A DNA stretch of 11,597 bases from Baffinella frigidus (lineage: Eukaryota; Cryptophyceae; Cryptomonadales; Baffinellaceae). Where the stretch lies: the NCBI GenBank assembly GCA_026770585.1, contig MU646545.1:510875-522471 (forward strand), written 5' to 3'. Under the pieces are notes generated by a model. It did not search any database. It had not been told where the DNA came from and was given only the letters and a program-made list of their open reading frames with translations. Position numbers and translations under genes: made by a program. Shown piece after piece: positions 1 through 5,830 of the stretch (the first letter of the stretch is position 1; each line of letters starts with the position of its first letter).

Positions 1-440
1 GTCACCCAATCGGTCACGAAGCCCGCCACGAAGCCCTGCAGGCCCTCCCATCCCGTCCTGTACACACCTTCCCGTACTTAGCACGGACGCGATGCTATAA
101 AATCAAGTAGTCAATTTTAAACGGACGGTACTTGTTTTAGTGCAATAATAATAACCGTGTATAATAATAATATTAAACGTGTACACGGACGGTTCTGGTA
201 GGAGGCGGGAGCGACACCCAATCTCATATGGAAACACTTATAATTTATAAACTGGATTCAATGAAATTTACTACACAAACCGATTTTTAATAGTAATATT
301 AATGCAGATGTGTAGTAATTTTGATTGAAATCCAGTTTATAAATTATAAGTGTTTCCATATGAAATCGCCCACAAAGCCCTGCAGGGCCTCCCAACCCGT
401 CTTGTACACACCGTCCCGTACTTAGCACGGACGTGACGCG
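1..440. repeat. Direct repeat (about 73 bp) flanking foldback A1, with AT-rich spacer
   Basis: Positions 23-95 and 368-440 are diverged copies of one sequence; both contain AGCCCTGCAGG, TGTACACACC and CCCGTACTTAGCACGGACG. The spacer at 96-180 is AT-rich with ATAATAATA runs and two ACGGACGGT words. The text before copy 1 (CACCCAATC at 3-11) recurs as CACCCAATC at 215-223, immediately before foldback A1, so the first copy acts as an uninterrupted reference for the A1 insertion. No credible gene is seen; the reading frames here merely cross the repeat. Confidence 0.8.
224..363. mobile_element. Foldback element A1 (MITE-like), 140 bp
   Basis: The ends are inverted repeats: TCATATGGAAACACTTATAA at 224-243 pairs with the end at 363, and imperfect complementarity continues through the ACTACACA segments almost to the centre. 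AATC lies on both sides (220-223 and 364-367), which fits a 4-bp target-site duplication. The related sequence at the window start reads CCCAATCGG without the element. There is no coding capacity, so it would be a non-autonomous DNA element; the mobilising transposase is unknown. Confidence 0.8.
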
Positions 441-536
441 GTGTTTAACCCGGACAGCCACTCGAATTCGACTGGCCGGCCGAAGAAAATGGCTCCAAAA
501 ACTTGTCGATTTGCTCCGACCGTGAGGGTTGGTGGG

Positions 537-675
537 CCACTTAGCAGCCACCGGGGGTTTCACGGATACAGTCCATCTAAACAATTTGTACTAGAATCTT
601 ATCCATTTGCGTTCGATTCTAACCGCATTTCCCCCGGATATCCGGGGGGAAAGAAACTCGGCCGCTGCTAAGTGG
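537..675. mobile_element. Foldback element O, 139 bp
   Basis: Twelve-base perfect inverted ends (CCACTTAGCAGC at 537-548 against 664-675) enclose a partly self-complementary interior. Near the right end is a perfect 18-bp palindrome, CCCCCGGATATCCGGGGG, at 631-648. No clear target-site duplication was found. Only one copy is present in the window, so calling it mobile rests on its similarity in structure to the other foldbacks. Confidence 0.55.
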
Positions 676-753
676 AAGGTCTCATCTGGATAGGCCTTGG
701 CCGGGGTGCATACGAAGGGATTTTCGGCCCAAATCGGGCCACCTTTCCGTTAC

Positions 754-875
754 CTTATCCGTAGGACCACCCCCATGTCCCTACGGGTTACCTACCGTAG
801 GGTGCTAGGTCGTACTTATCCGTAGGACCCCCCCCATGTCCCTACGGGTTACCTACCGTAGGGTGCTAGGTCGTA
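754..875. repeat. 61-bp tandem duplication with CCTACCGTAGG dyad
   Basis: Positions 754-814 and 815-875 are almost identical; the visible difference is in the C-run after GTAGGACC. Each unit holds CCCTACGG and CCGTAGGG, which can form a stem with an 8-base loop. The same CTACCGTAGG core recurs in foldbacks C1, C2 and D, so this pair may be a relic of that larger group. The near-identity suggests a recent duplication. Confidence 0.9.
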
Positions 876-959
876 TCGCTTAGGGGTTATTCACAAGGTG
901 GGGAGTGGACCTGTCCTCGCCGGAGATCTGGAGGACCCTCAATTCGAAGTGCTTCTCTA

Positions 960-1405
960 GCTCCTGCGATCGAGAGAGAGGGATGAGAGAGAGAGAGATG
1001 AGAGAGAGATGAGAGAGAGATGAGAGAGAGAGAGAGACAGACGAGAGAGAGACAGATGAGAGAGAGAGACAGATGAGAGAGAGAGAGAGAGACAGATGAG
1101 AGAGAGAGACAGATGAGAGAGAGAGAGAGAGACAGAGAGACAGATGAGAGAGAGAGAGAGAGATGAGAGAGAGAGAGAGCGAGATGTGAGAGAGAGATGT
1201 GAGAGAGAGAGCGAGAGCGAGAGCGAGAGAGAGAGGGATGCGAGAGTTGATGGAGGAAGGCTTGGGGCGTATGGTCCTGCGATCGAGAGAGAAAACGGCA
1301 GATGCGTCTGGGACAGAGCTAGGTACTGTACACCGCGAGAGAGAGAGCGAGAGAGACACATGCGAGAGAGAGAGACTCTCAGAGACTCAGAGAGAGAAAC
1401 TCTCT
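960..1405. repeat. (GA)n microsatellite tract with interruptions
   Basis: GA dinucleotide runs occupy 970-1232 and 1337-1402, broken by GATGA and GACAGA words. The unique stretch at 1233-1336 shares TCCTGCGATCGAGAGAGA with the left border of the tract (962-979 and 1274-1291), so the whole block may be duplicated. The Arg/Glu and Ser/Leu reading frames here are products of the dinucleotide period and not genes. Confidence 0.9.
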
Positions 1406-1640
1406 GAGTGGAACAGCCCCACCGGCAGGCTCTTGAGCGCCCGCGTGACCGGTCACGCGGACGCCGAAGCCAGACGGTCGGTCGTGACTGCCTTGACCAA
1501 CACGGCCGTAAACGTCTCTCTCGCGAGTGCAGGGGCTGGCGGAAACTCTCAGAGACTCAGAGAGAGAGACTCTTAGACTCAGAGAGAGAGACTCTCAGAG
1601 ACTCTCTCGTGCGCGCGCGCGAGAGAGCGAGTTGATAAGC
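1370..1640. repeat. GC-rich island between direct repeats of GA-type sequence
   Basis: The phrase ACTCTCAGAGACTCAGAGAG occurs at about 1376 and again at about 1545, bracketing a GC-rich core. The core contains a perfect 20-bp palindrome, CCGCGTGACCGGTCACGCGG, at 1441-1460. A GCGCGCGCGC run follows at about 1611-1620. The plus-strand reading frames across the block have Arg/Glu-rich translations driven by the microsatellite, and I do not accept them as genes. Confidence 0.75.
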
Positions 1641-1788
1641 GGTCAAGTGTTTAGGGTTGATGCGTTGAAAGCGGACGGCTTAGTGTTTAGGGTTTGTGAA
1701 TTCCGAGATGGAATTTCTCCGGGAAACGGTTTATGGTCTAGGGTTTCGGTTAGGGGTGTGGGTGTGGGTTTACACGGACCTTCCACTT
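1640..1788 (+). repeat. Degenerate TTTAGGG-type telomere-like tract
   Basis: Words such as GTTTAGGGTT and TCTAGGGTTTCGG are scattered here in G-strand orientation. The phrase CTCCGGGAAACGGTTTAT (about 1717-1734) recurs at about 2800-2817, directly left of foldback C2. The tract ends with ACCTTCCACTT, the start of the dispersed motif that foldback E interrupts. Confidence 0.8.
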
Positions 1789-1925
1789 CACTGCCAGCGA
1801 GAAAATTTCGCAGAGGACGTGAAGACACTATAATGTGTCTCAGACACATTATAGTCGCCGTGACAGCGACAACAATGTTTTAAAAGGGTCTTCACGCCCT
1901 CTGCGAAATGTTCTCGCTCGCAGTG
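1789..1925. mobile_element. Foldback element E with 5-bp target-site duplication, 137 bp
   Basis: The 38-base arms at 1789-1826 and 1888-1925 differ at about three positions. Next to the left arm is a second, near-perfect hairpin at 1827-1855 (14-base arms around one base). CACTT lies on both sides (1784-1788 and 1926-1930). Removing the element and one CACTT restores ACCTTCCACTTGCGCATCAG, a variant of the motif found intact at about 2585-2610, so the insertion has an internal empty-site control. No protein is encoded. Confidence 0.82.
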
Positions 1926-1961
1926 CACTTGCGCATCAGCGCTCGAACACCGCTCTTCTTT

Positions 1962-2060
1962 CCCTCAAGTGGCCAGTAGGCTCATACGCCCTACCGTAGG
2001 GCCCTAGGACCTGTCTAGGACCTCTTGGCCGTCAAATTTGGCGGCATGGGCACTCAAGGG
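1962..2060 (+). mobile_element. Foldback element C1, 99 bp
   Basis: The inverted ends begin CCCTCAAGTGGCCA and finish TGGGCACTCAAGGG. The interior holds CCCTACCGTAGGGCCCTAGG and a central CCTAGGACCTGTCTAGGACC dyad. The reverse complement of 2818-2916 has the same length and nearly the same sequence, which defines a two-member family inserted in opposite orientations. No convincing target-site duplication is visible. Confidence 0.8.
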
Positions 2061-2099
2061 ATATCACTCTCAAGCCCTGAGATGAGTCATGTGCGAACA

Positions 2100-2400
2100 A
2101 GAAGTTGAGGGGTTGGGGGTTAGGGGTTGGGGTTTGAGGTTCCGGGGGATTTCTCAGTGAGGGCTTTTAGAGTTTAGGGGTTAGGGTTTAGGGTTTAGGG
2201 TTTAGGGTTTAGGGTTTAGGGTTTAGGAAGACCTGCCACTGCGCCTGAGCACTCGTGAGCGGGTTTGCGGTTCCGGGGGATTTCTCAGTGAGGGCTGGAC
2301 CAGCTCTGTTAGAGTTTAGGGGATAGGGTTTAGAGTTTACCTGCCACTGCGCCTCATCACTCGTCCCGGGGAAGAAGGTTATAGGCTTTTGGATCTCTCA
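2100..2400 (+). repeat. TTTAGGG telomere-like arrays with subtelomeric modules
   Basis: A clean array of about six to seven TTTAGGG units lies at 2180-2226. Around it are the module GGTTCCGGGGGATTTCTCAG (about 2139-2158 and 2269-2288) and the motif ACCTGCCACTGCGCCT (about 2230 and 2339). One module copy has a 12-base GGACCAGCTCTG segment that the first copy lacks. No gene is seen. Confidence 0.88.
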
Positions 2401-2417
2401 TCTCCAGGCTAGAGAGT

Positions 2418-2567
2418 TTATCTCAGAAAACGAGTTCTAAAACTCGTTTTCTTAAGTCAATTCCCCTACAAATTCGTCAACTTATTCTTTACTCTCCGCA
2501 TAAGTTGACAAAATTGTAAGGGGATTGACTTAAGAAAACGAGTTTTAGAACTCGTTTTCTGAGATAA
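2418..2567. mobile_element. Foldback element B1, 150 bp, TSD GAGT
   Basis: The ends are TTATCTC...GAGATAA, and the arms are perfect inverted repeats over about 40 bases. Each arm contains its own palindrome (GAAAACGAGTT paired with AACTCGTTTTC). The centre has a third hairpin (GTCAACTTAT and ATAAGTTGAC). GAGT flanks both sides (2414-2417 and 2568-2571). A second copy of identical length is at 5535-5684. It is non-coding and MITE-like. Confidence 0.88.
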
Positions 2568-2584
2568 GAGTGGGGGGGTTGGCC

Positions 2585-2627
2585 GACCTTCCACTGCGCC
2601 TCAGCGCTCGTGCCGACGCCGCCAACC
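2585..2627 (+). repeat. Dispersed GC-rich motif copy (ACCT[T/G]CCACTGCGCCTC)
   Basis: This is the best intact example of a roughly 26-base phrase that recurs at about 2229, 2339, 2767, 2995 and 3090, and split by foldback E at 1779-1788/1926-1950. Each copy continues into a variant of GCGCTCGTG. It is found only among the G-strand telomere-like tracts, so it reads as part of a subtelomeric repeat unit. Confidence 0.85.
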
Positions 2628-2767
2628 TCATATGAAAACACTTGAAATTTATCTACTGGATTCAATGAAATTTACTACACATAACGATCTTTACTAGTAA
2701 TGTTAAAGCAAACGTGTAGTAATTTTGATTGAAATCCAGTTTATAAATTATAAGCGTTTCCATACGA
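2628..2767. mobile_element. Foldback element A2 (second copy of A family), 140 bp
   Basis: This copy has the same length, ends and internal ACTGGATTCAATGAAATTTA phrase as the element at 224-363, with scattered substitutions. If the ends are taken one base inside (2629-2766), ACCT flanks both sides; with the ends used for the first copy the duplication is lost, so the exact boundary is uncertain by one base. The right flank is a copy of the dispersed ACCTGCCACTGCG motif. Confidence 0.82.
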
Positions 2768-2817
2768 CCTGCCACTGCGCCTCGACGCTCGTGCAGATGC
2801 TCCGGGAAACGGTTTAT

Positions 2818-2916
2818 CCCTTAAGTGGCCAGGCCCCCAAATTTGCGGGCCAAGAGGTCCTAGGCAGGTCCTAGGGCCCTACGGTAGGGCGTATGCGCCT
2901 ACTGGCCACTTACGGG
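2818..2916 (-). mobile_element. Foldback element C2, 99 bp, inverted relative to C1
   Basis: The ends are CCCTTAAGTGGCCA and TGGCCACTTACGGG, and complementarity extends outward by TAT/ATA. Its reverse complement matches the element at 1962-2060 throughout. It sits after CTCCGGGAAACGGTTTAT, whose other copy at about 1717-1734 continues uninterrupted into GGTCTAGGG, which suggests the pre-insertion state. Confidence 0.82.
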
Positions 2917-2919
2917 ATA

Positions 2920-3239
2920 GTCCATGGTTTATGGTTCAGGGGTTCGACCAGCTTGCTCGTGTTGGTGCGTGAAGAGGACAGGGTTTAGGGTGTACCTGCC
3001 ACTGCGCGCGTGAGCGGGTTTGCGGTTCCGGGGGATTTCTCAGTGAGGGCTGGACCAGCTCTGTTAGAGTTTAGGGTTTAGGGTTTGGGACCTGCCACTG
3101 CGCCTCGGCGCTCGTGCCGACACCGTCAATACCCGGAAGGAACACCAGCAGCGGTTTCTGCGTAGGGTTCAGGGGTCAGGGTTTAGGGTTCAGGGTTTAG
3201 GGTTCAGGGTTTAGGGTTCAGGGTTTAGGGTTTAGGGTT
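2920..3239 (+). repeat. G-strand telomere-like tract ending in a 14-bp higher-order array
   Basis: The tract contains further copies of the dispersed motif (about 2995 and 3090) and the GGTTCCGGGGGATTTCTCAG module (about 3020), then TTTAGGG variants. At about 3170-3238, TTTAGGG and TTCAGGG alternate regularly, giving a 14-bp unit TTTAGGGTTCAGGG repeated about four times. This is the last G-strand array in the window. Confidence 0.88.
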
Positions 3240-3295
3240 GACTGACAGCAGGATCCGAAAAGCCTCTGATTGACAGCAGGATTCGAAAAGCCTCT
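3240..3295 (+). repeat. 28-bp tandem duplication
   Basis: Positions 3240-3267 and 3268-3295 are two copies of GA[C/T]TGACAGCAGGAT[C/T]CGAAAAGCCTCT, differing at two positions. The pair abuts the last G-strand telomere-like array and marks the beginning of the orientation-switch zone. Confidence 0.9.
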
Positions 3296-3356
3296 CTCTC
3301 TACGGATTGGCGAGTACAAATACTCATTTGAATGAGACTGAGACAAAGCTACCACT

Positions 3357-3486
3357 AGCCCCCTGAAGCAGACCAAATCGAGGTTGTAATCTGAGTCGTT
3401 TCCTTCGAGGGGCCGGCAGAAAACGACCGGCTGCCTGAGGAAAAGGCTCAAGTTACATCCTCGATTTGATCTACTTCGTAGGGCTG
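3357..3486. mobile_element. Foldback element F, about 130 bp
   Basis: The arm containing CAAATCGAGGTTGTAATCTGAG (from about 3374) pairs with the arm at 3444-3486, which carries CATCCTCGATTTG; mismatches are present. The interior (about 3395-3443) also folds, through GGCAG/CTGCC and a TTTCCTTCGAGG/CCTGAGGAAA stem. No target-site duplication was identified. A minus-strand reading frame of 77 codons crosses it and is treated as incidental. Confidence 0.6.
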
Positions 3487-3540
3487 AGGTAGGTGGCGCG
3501 CTCGGTCCAAGGCGGCATCGGACTTGGCCAGGTCAGCACA

Positions 3541-3600
3541 AACCCCTCAACCCTAAACCCTAGCCCCTAACCCCTAACCCCTAAACCCTGCGAACCTCTC
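3541..3600 (-). repeat. First C-strand (CCCTAAA-type) tract
   Basis: The sequence runs through CCCTAAACCCTAGCCCCTAA and CCCCTAACCCCTAAACCCTG. This is where telomere-like repeats switch from G-rich to C-rich on the plus strand; every later tract keeps the C-rich orientation. Confidence 0.9.
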
Positions 3601-3619
3601 AACCCACCCAAGATCGGAC

Positions 3620-3733
3620 GAGGAGCAGTTGCAAAAGTCAATTTCTCGAATTTCAGGGGGAATACACGCCAAAAGTGGACTCAAAGTCCCTGGGAGGGAC
3701 TCTACTAGAGCCATTGCTTTTTACAATTGCTCC
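3620..3733. mobile_element. Foldback element Q, about 114 bp
   Basis: The outer arms (GAGGAGCAGTTGCAAAAGTC on the left, and TTTTTACAATTGCTCC on the right) are imperfect inverted repeats. Inside is a strong hairpin, AGTCCC-TGGGA-GGGACT. The left arm carries CAAAAGTCAA, a word shared with several other foldbacks. It is single copy in the window and has no clear target-site duplication. Confidence 0.55.
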
Positions 3734-3742
3734 GCGTAAAAT

Positions 3743-3943
3743 CTAGGGTGGCCTAACCCCTAAACCCTGAACCAGGTTGTGCAGTCGCCCCTCTGAAATC
3801 TGAACCCTAAACCATGAACCCTCGACCTTGGTGTCCTCTGGCCCGAGCACGGGCTCCGACACAGCGGGGCAGATAAAGCTCAGCGACGCGTCCTTGGCGG
3901 GCGGCTCCCTGCGGCCAGCCATGAGGTGAGGACAGATGCACAC
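3743..3943 (-). pseudogene. Possible downstream exon or truncated 3' part of the plastid-targeted gene
   Basis: The minus-strand frame here stays open from upstream of 3943 and includes residues such as EPPAKDASLSFICPAVSEPV before running into telomere-like DNA, where it reads as GSWFRVQISEG and ends at a TAG. Two splice solutions could join it to the presequence frame: 5' splice GTGTCC at 4080 to CAG at 4016 (65-nt intron, phase 0), or GTCCGT at 4078 to CAG at 3909 (170-nt intron, phase 2). I cannot choose between them. The transition into telomere-like repeats suggests that the gene's 3' end may have been lost. The protein family is not recognised. Confidence 0.35.
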
Positions 3944-4050
3944 CGGGCCAGAAATGGGGTGAGGAAAGCAATGGTGGGTCCCTGCGGTCAGCCACGGGGC
4001 GAGGGCACATGCAGACTGGGCGTGCGGGGGCGAGAAGGGAGAGAAACACT
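3909..4050 (-). repeat. Diverged 73-bp tandem duplication at a likely splice acceptor
   Basis: Read on the minus strand, GTCTGCATGTGCCCTCGCC (from 4016) and GTGTGCATCTGTCCTCACC (from 3943) begin two parallel 35-base segments. Both finish in GGCTGRCCGCAG followed by GGA. A pyrimidine-rich stretch precedes each one. The duplication offers several competing 3' splice sites to the gene on this strand. Confidence 0.65.
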
Positions 4051-4377
4051 CGGTGTTTCAACGGGAGCAAACACGGACACCACGAGTTTGGGTTTGGGTT
4101 CGTGCCTGGCCAGCATGGACATCCGCTCTAGGATATCTGGCGCAACTTCCCGAGCTCCCACCGCCCCCTGCTTCGCGGCAGCCGCCGGAACCCCTGCTCC
4201 CGCCAGGGACGGACCTTCCCCAACCGGGCTTTCCTGCGCCCTGAGCGAGCGGATCCCCGTGTGAGCAAGGGGACGCCTGTGGGCCCTTAGCAGGACAGAG
4301 GAGAGCGGGGAGAAAGCGGTGGCGGCAGCCAGCACCGACAGCACGGCGAGGCACTGCGCGGCATGGCTTGCACGCAT
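3988..4377 (-). CDS. Putative plastid-targeted protein, N-terminal part (bipartite presequence)
   Basis: The 129-codon frame begins with a signal peptide: basic MRASH, then the hydrophobic core CLAVLSVLAAATAFSP at about residues 9-24. A predicted cut lies before Phe22. Residues 22-48 (FSPLSSVLLRAHRRP and on to IRSLRAQ) are rich in Ser, Arg and Leu with no acidic residue. Signal peptide plus Phe-led transit peptide is the known import signal for red-derived secondary plastids, so the product is expected to cross the ER and enter the plastid. The following residues, about 50-99 (including VAPDILERMSMLARHEPKPK), match no family I recognise. The frame probably ends too early because a pyrimidine-rich intron starts near 4083-4078. 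A divergent gene starts about 300 bp away. The presequence call is fairly firm; the function is unknown. Confidence 0.6.
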   Translation of the reverse strand: MRASHAAQCLAVLSVLAAATAFSPLSSVLLRAHRRPLAHTGIRSLRAQESPVGEGPSLAGAGVPAAAAKQGAVGAREVAPDILERMSMLARHEPKPKLVVSVFAPVETPSVSLPSRPRTPSLHVPSPRG

Positions 4378-4680
4378 CGCGTTGTGGCTTGGTCTTGGAT
4401 GATTCGCTGTTTTCAGTCTTGGAAAGATTTAGTTTCGCCTTGGGCCGCGCGGTTTTGACCATCAACCTCTGAAAAAAAACTGATAGTCAAACTTTGTTCT
4501 GCCTGCCAGGAAGCGGGGGCCACTCCCTGTGCGATAGCAGCGAACGGGAGGTCTCTGTGTTAGCGCTGTTCGGGGCCGCACGATTGGGTGGTCGGGAAAT
4601 TGTTCGTCTTTCGTCTAGGTCCTGAATTGTTCGTGTTTCGCTCGCGCGAAATTTTTGGGGCGTAGTGGTTTTCGAAAATC
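4378..4680. promoter_or_regulatory. Shared intergenic region between two divergent candidate genes
   Basis: This 303-bp stretch separates the start codons of the two candidate genes and lacks the telomere-like repeats and hairpins seen elsewhere. ATTGTTCGTCTTTCG at 4599-4613 is repeated as ATTGTTCGTGTTTCG at 4626-4640, 27 bases apart. GCGCGAAA at 4644-4651 matches the E2F-type site of eukaryotic promoters, but so short a match can arise by chance in GC-rich DNA. No clear TATA box is visible. A bidirectional promoter is an inference from gene layout. Confidence 0.4.
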
Positions 4681-5389
4681 ATGGGCGGGGGTCACGAACG
4701 TGCGGACGTGTTGCCCGCGGCACGTCGCAGCACGGACGCGGCTGCTGGCTTTCAGCGGCGTTGTGCGAACGCGGCGCTCCTTCGGAAGCCGGTTCGGTAT
4801 GCGGCGCTTGGGGTTGCATCATTGCTGGGAGCAGTATCTGGCAACCCCCTGGGACACGATACAACGTCGCTGCCCATCGGAATGCCGACATCCGGGCTCC
4901 AGCGCTTCCGGAGCGTGTCGGCGTGGACGGATGCCGGACTAGGAAAGCTCCTTCCTGTCCCCAACGTCGATCTCGAAAGGTGATTGACCAGTACTGACCG
5001 AGCGCCACAGAGTGGGGGTGCTGGGAGGGTGCACCGAAACCCCGCTCGAACCACATGTTATATGACGCCTCTCCGCGGCCCTGCCTCGCCACCCGAATCT
5101 GGCCCGCCACCGCTCGGCACGCGCGCGCTCGAGCGCACGCGTTTGCCCCCCCGCTTCTCTCTCTTGCCCCGGGAACACAGACTCTCCTAGAAGCTCATCC
5201 CCTAGCTCTAGCTCCTCCTCATTCGGGTTGGCTGGATATTCCCAAGTTGACACGATGGGTGTGTCGGGCAGTCCGTCAACTTTGGGGCGAAAAAGAGCCC
5301 GATCTCACCAAAGTGGTGATTTCATCCGGACGAGTATTCATAATGAATACGATTTCGGGGATCTCCGATTCGATTTTGGTGTATCTTGA
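4681..5389 (+). CDS. Hypothetical protein, two-exon model (exons 4681-4979 and 5191-5389)
   Basis: Exon 1 starts at the first in-frame ATG after a TAG at 4663-4665 and runs to 4979. A GTGATT donor at 4980 and a CTCTCCTAG acceptor at 5190, preceded by a pyrimidine-rich stretch, give a 211-nt phase-2 intron; a TACTGAC branch-like word is at about 4993. Joined, the frame encodes 165 residues. Exon 1 has an Arg/Ala-rich N-terminus and a moderately hydrophobic stretch at about residues 38-54 (VRYAALGVASLLGAVSG). Exon 2 begins with a run of serines, then GLAGYSQVDTMG and a basic GRKRARSH cluster that could be a nuclear localisation signal. The final residues are encoded inside foldback P. No family is recognised. 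Without the intron, exon 1 alone would encode 100 residues; minus-strand frames of similar length exist, so the call is moderate at best. Confidence 0.42.
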
Positions 5390-5472
5390 GGCTCTAAATG
5401 AAGTCTAGATAGACCACTGTCTTATTTATACCCCTTAAGATACACCAAAATCGTATTCATTATGAATACTCG
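5331..5472. mobile_element. Foldback element P, 142 bp, overlapping the 3' end of the candidate gene
   Basis: Arms of 22 perfect bases (CGAGTATTCATAATGAATAC... at 5331-5352 against 5451-5472) and a further 15 bases (5373-5387 against 5437-5451) are inverted repeats. Relative to the right arm, the left arm carries 21 extra bases (5353-5373). The extra bases are exactly seven codons in the frame of the upstream candidate gene, whose TGA follows at 5387. No target-site duplication was found. Confidence 0.65.
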
Positions 5473-5534
5473 GCGGGATTAGATTGAGACAGAGCTAGCA
5501 GCTGCCAATGCGGGTTTCAGCCGCGCGTAGGTTT

Positions 5535-5684
5535 TTATCTCAGAAAAGGGATTCTAAAATCCGTTTTCTTAAGTCAATTCCTACACAAATTCGTCAACTT
5601 ATTCTTTTCTCTTCGCATAAGTTGACAGATTTGAAGGGGAAATGACTTGAGAAAACGGATTTTAGAATCCCTTTTCTGAGATAA
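5535..5684. mobile_element. Foldback element B2, 150 bp, TSD GTTT
   Basis: This is the second member of the B family, with the same length and TTATCTC/GAGATAA ends as 2418-2567. GTTT flanks both sides (5531-5534 and 5685-5688). Where B1 has CGAGTT/AACTCG stems, B2 has GGGATT/AATCCC outer pairing and ATTCTAAAAT loops. The arms remain perfectly complementary despite five substitutions per arm. The central GTCAACTTAT/ATAAGTTGAC hairpin is conserved. Confidence 0.88.
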
Positions 5685-5830
5685 GTTTGGAAGCGCCTTT
5701 CAGAGCTAAATTTTGAAAATATTTTCAGGCAAAACTCCGAAATCCAAGGGGGTGAAAGCAATTAATTCATACTCGTATGGAGATGAGAGCTGAGGATTCC
5801 TCTTCGGGACCGAAACCCGTTGCGTGGCTC

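Noticed and set aside
258-671. Frames of 108 and 76 codons near the left end
   Set aside because: They cross foldback A1 and foldback O and have no recognisable features.
957-1635. Several overlapping reading frames with Arg/Glu or Ser/Leu repeats
   Set aside because: They are direct translations of GA/CT microsatellites, open on both strands, with no non-repetitive domain.
3218-3451. Minus-strand frame of 77 codons including LSQSHSNEYLYS
   Set aside because: It lies within foldback F and the 28-bp duplication. A faintly similar stretch near 5480-5510 exists, but it is too short and stop-containing to support a gene family.
4644-4651. E2F-type site GCGCGAAA as a firm regulatory call
   Set aside because: An 8-base match in GC-rich DNA is weak evidence; it is kept only as a note in the intergenic entry.
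4679-5110. Minus-strand frame of 143 codons opposite the plus-strand candidate gene
   Set aside because: The composition looks random and it offers no targeting or domain signal; the plus-strand model explains the region better, although the choice is not proven.
5055-5408. Unspliced plus-strand frame of 117 codons over the candidate second exon
   Set aside because: A different frame in the same place joins cleanly to exon 1, gives a Ser-rich and basic-cluster protein, and ends naturally. The 117-codon frame remains an alternative if exon 1 is wrong.
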